This document shows positions 29,409 through 31,344 of a DNA stretch of 31,344 nt, piece after piece; position 1 is the first letter of the stretch; every line of letters starts with the position of its first letter. Source of the stretch: Anthropogastromicrobium aceti. Its GTDB lineage: Bacteria; Bacillota; Clostridia; Lachnospirales; Lachnospiraceae. The stretch lies in NCBI RefSeq assembly GCF_025567095.1, contig NZ_JAOQJH010000035.1; one strand, 5' to 3'. Made by a program: the position numbers and the translations under genes. A model generated the notes under the pieces. That model saw only the letters and a list, made by a program, of their open reading frames with translations. It was not told where the DNA came from and made no database searches.

Positions 29409-31314
29409 AGCTTGCGGGTTCGGGTGGCTGCTTCTTCTTGATGAAGTTGTACCATTGACCGCCGACGCGCCTTGCGCCTAAAATGCCGCCCATGTTGCGC
29501 TTGGCGTTCTGTACCGTCCTTTCGGATATTCCGGCTTCGGCTGCGGCTTTTACAATGTCCTCACTGGCAAGCTCTTTCCCGTCTGCCAACAGGTCAAGTA
29601 TCAGCCGTTCCGCCTGTTCGGTCTTGGTGGCGGTGTTGCCGCCCGCGCCGGACAGCAGCTNNNNNNNNNNNNNNNNNNNNNNNNNNNNNNNNNNNNNNNN
29701 NNNNNNNNNNNNNNNNNNNNNNNNNNNNNNNNNNNNNNNNNNNNNNNNNNNNNNNNNNNNNNNNNNNNNNNNNNNNNNNNNNNNNNNNNNNNNNNNNNNN
29801 NNNNNNNNNNNNNNNNNNNNNNNNNNNNNNNNNNNNNNNNNNNNNNNNNNNNNNNNNNNNNNNNNNNNNNNNNNNNNNNNNNNNNNNNNNNNNNNNNNNN
29901 NNNNNNNNNNAACGGCGCACCCGGTACGCTCGGCAACATCGGCAAGGCGGCGGAACATGGGGCGCACTTCATTTGCCCGGTTCATGTCGGTTTTTTCGCC
30001 CATGTACGCCTGTATGGGGTCAAGGATAATCAGACGCGCTCCGTTCTGCGTGATTGCCTTTTCTATGCGCTCATCGGAGAGGGTAAGCTCCCGCTTGGCT
30101 TCATCAATCACAAGCACCCGGTCAAGGTCTGCGGCGGCTTCTATCAAGCGTGGCTTGACGGTATCGCCCAGCCCGTCCTCGGCGGTCTGGTAAATTACTT
30201 GGAATGGCGGCAAGGGCTTCATTCCCGGCAGCGTTCCCCCGGTGGTGCAGGCGGCGGCAAGGCGTAGGGCAAAAGTGGTCTTGCCCTCGCCGGGATTGCC
30301 CTGCACAATGGTTACTTTCCCAAAGGGAATATACGGCTCCCATAGCCATTCAACGGTCTGTGTGTCAACCTCGCTCATGCGGATAATCTCAACGGTTTCT
30401 TCCTGCGGCGGCTCTTTCAAGCCGTAGATTGCTTCCCGCAAATACTTCCCGTCTGTGATTTCTGCCCGGTGCTGCAATACCTCGTTCCAGTCCTTGAAAA
30501 GAGGGATAAGCCGATGGACGGTCAAGCCCTCCGGCACAAGCTCTGCAAGGCGGCTGCAAGCGTCGTTTCCGGCTTCGTCGCTGTCAAGGCAGAGGTACAC
30601 GGTCTTGATGTTCGGACGGTCAGAGAGAAAGCGCAACAGGGCTTTTTCTCCCACGCCGCCCAACGCCAGATAGCTTTGCTTCTGCCAGTCCTTTTTGAAC
30701 AGGCAGAGGAAAGATAAGAGGTCTATCGGGGCTTCAAAGACAAACAACCTTTCGTCCTCGCCACGGTAGCAGAAGTTAAAGGCTTTGTCGCTGCCTTTCA
30801 CATCAAGCCGAAAACTCCCGGCTGTGCCGCGCTGATGGGCGTATCGCGGTATGCCGCTTTCATCTCTGCCGACAAATACGGCGTTATGGTGGGCGGCTTC
30901 CTCGTAAATATCCCCGGTGGAAAAGAAAAAGCCCGTCACATCTTCATCAATGCGGCGGGCTGCTGTGAGGTAGTTCCTCGCTATGCGGTTGTCGGTGCTG
31001 CGGGGTGGCAGTCGGAAGTCGGATAGGGGCGCGAGGCTTGGTCTGTCCGGCGGCGGGGCGGCTCCTTTTTCGCCTGTCAGCAGTTCAACGGCTTCGGTGA
31101 AGCTCTTGCCGAAAAACTCCATGACAAAATCAACGGGGCCGCCACCTTTGCTTTGGCTGTGCCTGTACCATTTGTTTCCCCGGATAGTCAAGCTGTCGTG
31201 CCGCTTCCAGCGGTATTCATTTCCGGCACGGGTAAGCTGCTCGCCCTGTGATTGCAGGAAAGAAATAAGGTCGGCTTGGTTGGCGCGGTCTATCTGTTCT
31301 TGGGTGTAATACAT
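29407..31314 (-). CDS. Primase-helicase of the outer element: DUF3991/TOPRIM plus RepA-like AAA domain (about 635 aa, contains a sequence gap)
   Basis: A two-part replication protein. N-terminus (1-82): a CHC2-like fold without the zinc cysteines (KWYRHSQSKGGGPVDFVMEF). Then a DUF3991 region and a TOPRIM domain (FVFEAPIDLLSF, LCLDSDEAGND at 242-251). The C-terminal half is a RepA/DnaB-like ATPase with Walker A GNPGEGKTT (339-347) and LIILDPIQAYMG as Walker B. A winged-helix tail (ISERTVQNAKRNMGG) follows. 250 unknown bases (29661-29910) remove about 83 residues near 469-551; both sides stay in one frame. The ATG at 31314 has GAGAGG 8 nt upstream. It belongs to the backbone that includes MobC and the MOBP relaxase. 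Confidence 0.88.
   Translation of the reverse strand: MYYTQEQIDRANQADLISFLQSQGEQLTRAGNEYRWKRHDSLTIRGNKWYRHSQSKGGGPVDFVMEFFGKSFTEAVELLTGEKGAAPPPDRPSLAPLSDFRLPPRSTDNRIARNYLTAARRIDEDVTGFFFSTGDIYEEAAHHNAVFVGRDESGIPRYAHQRGTAGSFRLDVKGSDKAFNFCYRGEDERLFVFEAPIDLLSFLCLFKKDWQKQSYLALGGVGEKALLRFLSDRPNIKTVYLCLDSDEAGNDACSRLAELVPEGLTVHRLIPLFKDWNEVLQHRAEITDGKYLREAIYGLKEPPQEETVEIIRMSEVDTQTVEWLWEPYIPFGKVTIVQGNPGEGKTTFALRLAAACTTGGTLPGMKPLPPFQVIYQTAEDGLGDTVKPRLIEAAADLDRVLVIDEAKRELTLSDERIEKAITQNGARLIILDPIQAYMGEKTDMNRANEVRPMFRRLADVAERTGCAVXXXXXXXXXXXXXXXXXXXXXXXXXXXXXXXXXXXXXXXXXXXXXXXXXXXXXXXXXXXXXXXXXXXXXXXXXXXXXXXXXXXXLLSGAGGNTATKTEQAERLILDLLADGKELASEDIVKAAAEAGISERTVQNAKRNMGGILGARRVGGQWYNFIKKKQPPEPAS
29661..29910. 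other. Assembly gap of 250 N
   Basis: A run of unknown bases inside the primase gene. The flanking coding sequence keeps one frame if the gap length is right, so it is probably missing sequence rather than a rearrangement. The missing part should hold the end of the AAA core (sensor and arginine-finger region). Confidence 0.95.
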
Positions 31315-31344
31315 GGCTGATACCTCTCTTTCTGTGGTTGAATT

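Larger units (their letters stand above)
2922..31344. mobile_element. Outer integrative mobilizable element (limits uncertain, right end outside)
   Basis: The backbone genes are primase, sigma/HTH, mobC, MOBP relaxase, Cys-rich protein, replisome organizer, DnaC-like ATPase, tnpW and recombinase, all on the minus strand. The cargo between 10414 and 29406 holds the methyltransferase, tet(32)-like gene, conjugation relic and the inner element. The left limit may be near the recombinase (2881-2922) or in the 4533-4643 gap (see findings). The right limit is not in the window. Confidence 0.6.

Noticed and set aside
1..31344. rRNA, tRNA, CRISPR arrays, or restriction/anti-phage genes
   Set aside because: None could be recognised. 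The methyltransferase at 10584-11351 lacks DNA-methylase motifs (no NPPY/DPPY) and has no restriction partner.

Overview
The window is an accessory region from a Firmicutes genome, most likely a gut-type member of the Clostridia. The evidence is the set of transposon genes (TnpV, TnpW, large serine recombinases, DUF6809, Maff2), the strong GGAGG ribosome binding sites, the TTG starts and a tetracycline ribosomal-protection gene with its leader. I see no rRNA, tRNA or housekeeping gene. Apart from the first gene, every gene is on the minus strand. The sequence has a 250-base N gap at 29661-29910.

Layout, left to right. (1) 1-2735: a plus-strand XRE regulator, a DUF1835-type protein, a TnpV and a small XRE regulator with its own promoter and operator. 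(2) 2922-10413: the backbone of an outer integrative mobilizable element. It holds a serine recombinase, TnpW, a DnaC-like ATPase, a replisome-organizer protein, a Cys-rich protein, a MOBP-type relaxase, MobC, a candidate oriT, a small membrane protein, a Tn916 ORF8-like HTH protein and a sigma factor broken by an amber codon. Its primase/helicase lies at the far right (29407-31314), so everything between is cargo. (3) 10584-13814: a class I methyltransferase and a Tet(32)-like gene with a full attenuation leader. (4) 14138-15309 and 28596-29324: a relic of an ICE conjugation module, namely a truncated Maff2 gene and a 5'-truncated virD4. (5) 15310-28595: a second element of 13,286 bp inserted in the virD4 relic. 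Removing it at a shared 2-bp GG core restores the virD4 reading frame exactly.

The inner element is complete. It has its own serine recombinase and TnpV at the right end and TnpW at the left end. It also has a CHC2 primase, a VapE-type helicase, a MOBV relaxase with a cruciform candidate oriT, and a cargo operon (XRE, response regulator, histidine kinase, ABC ATPase, ABC permease, small membrane-anchored protein). That cargo looks like a sensing and resistance module of the kind Firmicutes use against peptide antibiotics or for envelope stress. The promoter in front of the ABC genes has an OmpR-type direct repeat overlapping its -35.

The window is therefore a set of nested mobile elements with two relaxase types, two replication modules and two recombinases. 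It carries one confident resistance gene (tet) and one probable resistance or sensing module. The outer ends cannot be placed: the left end is uncertain and the right end probably lies outside the window. Family names come from recall of protein families, not from a search.
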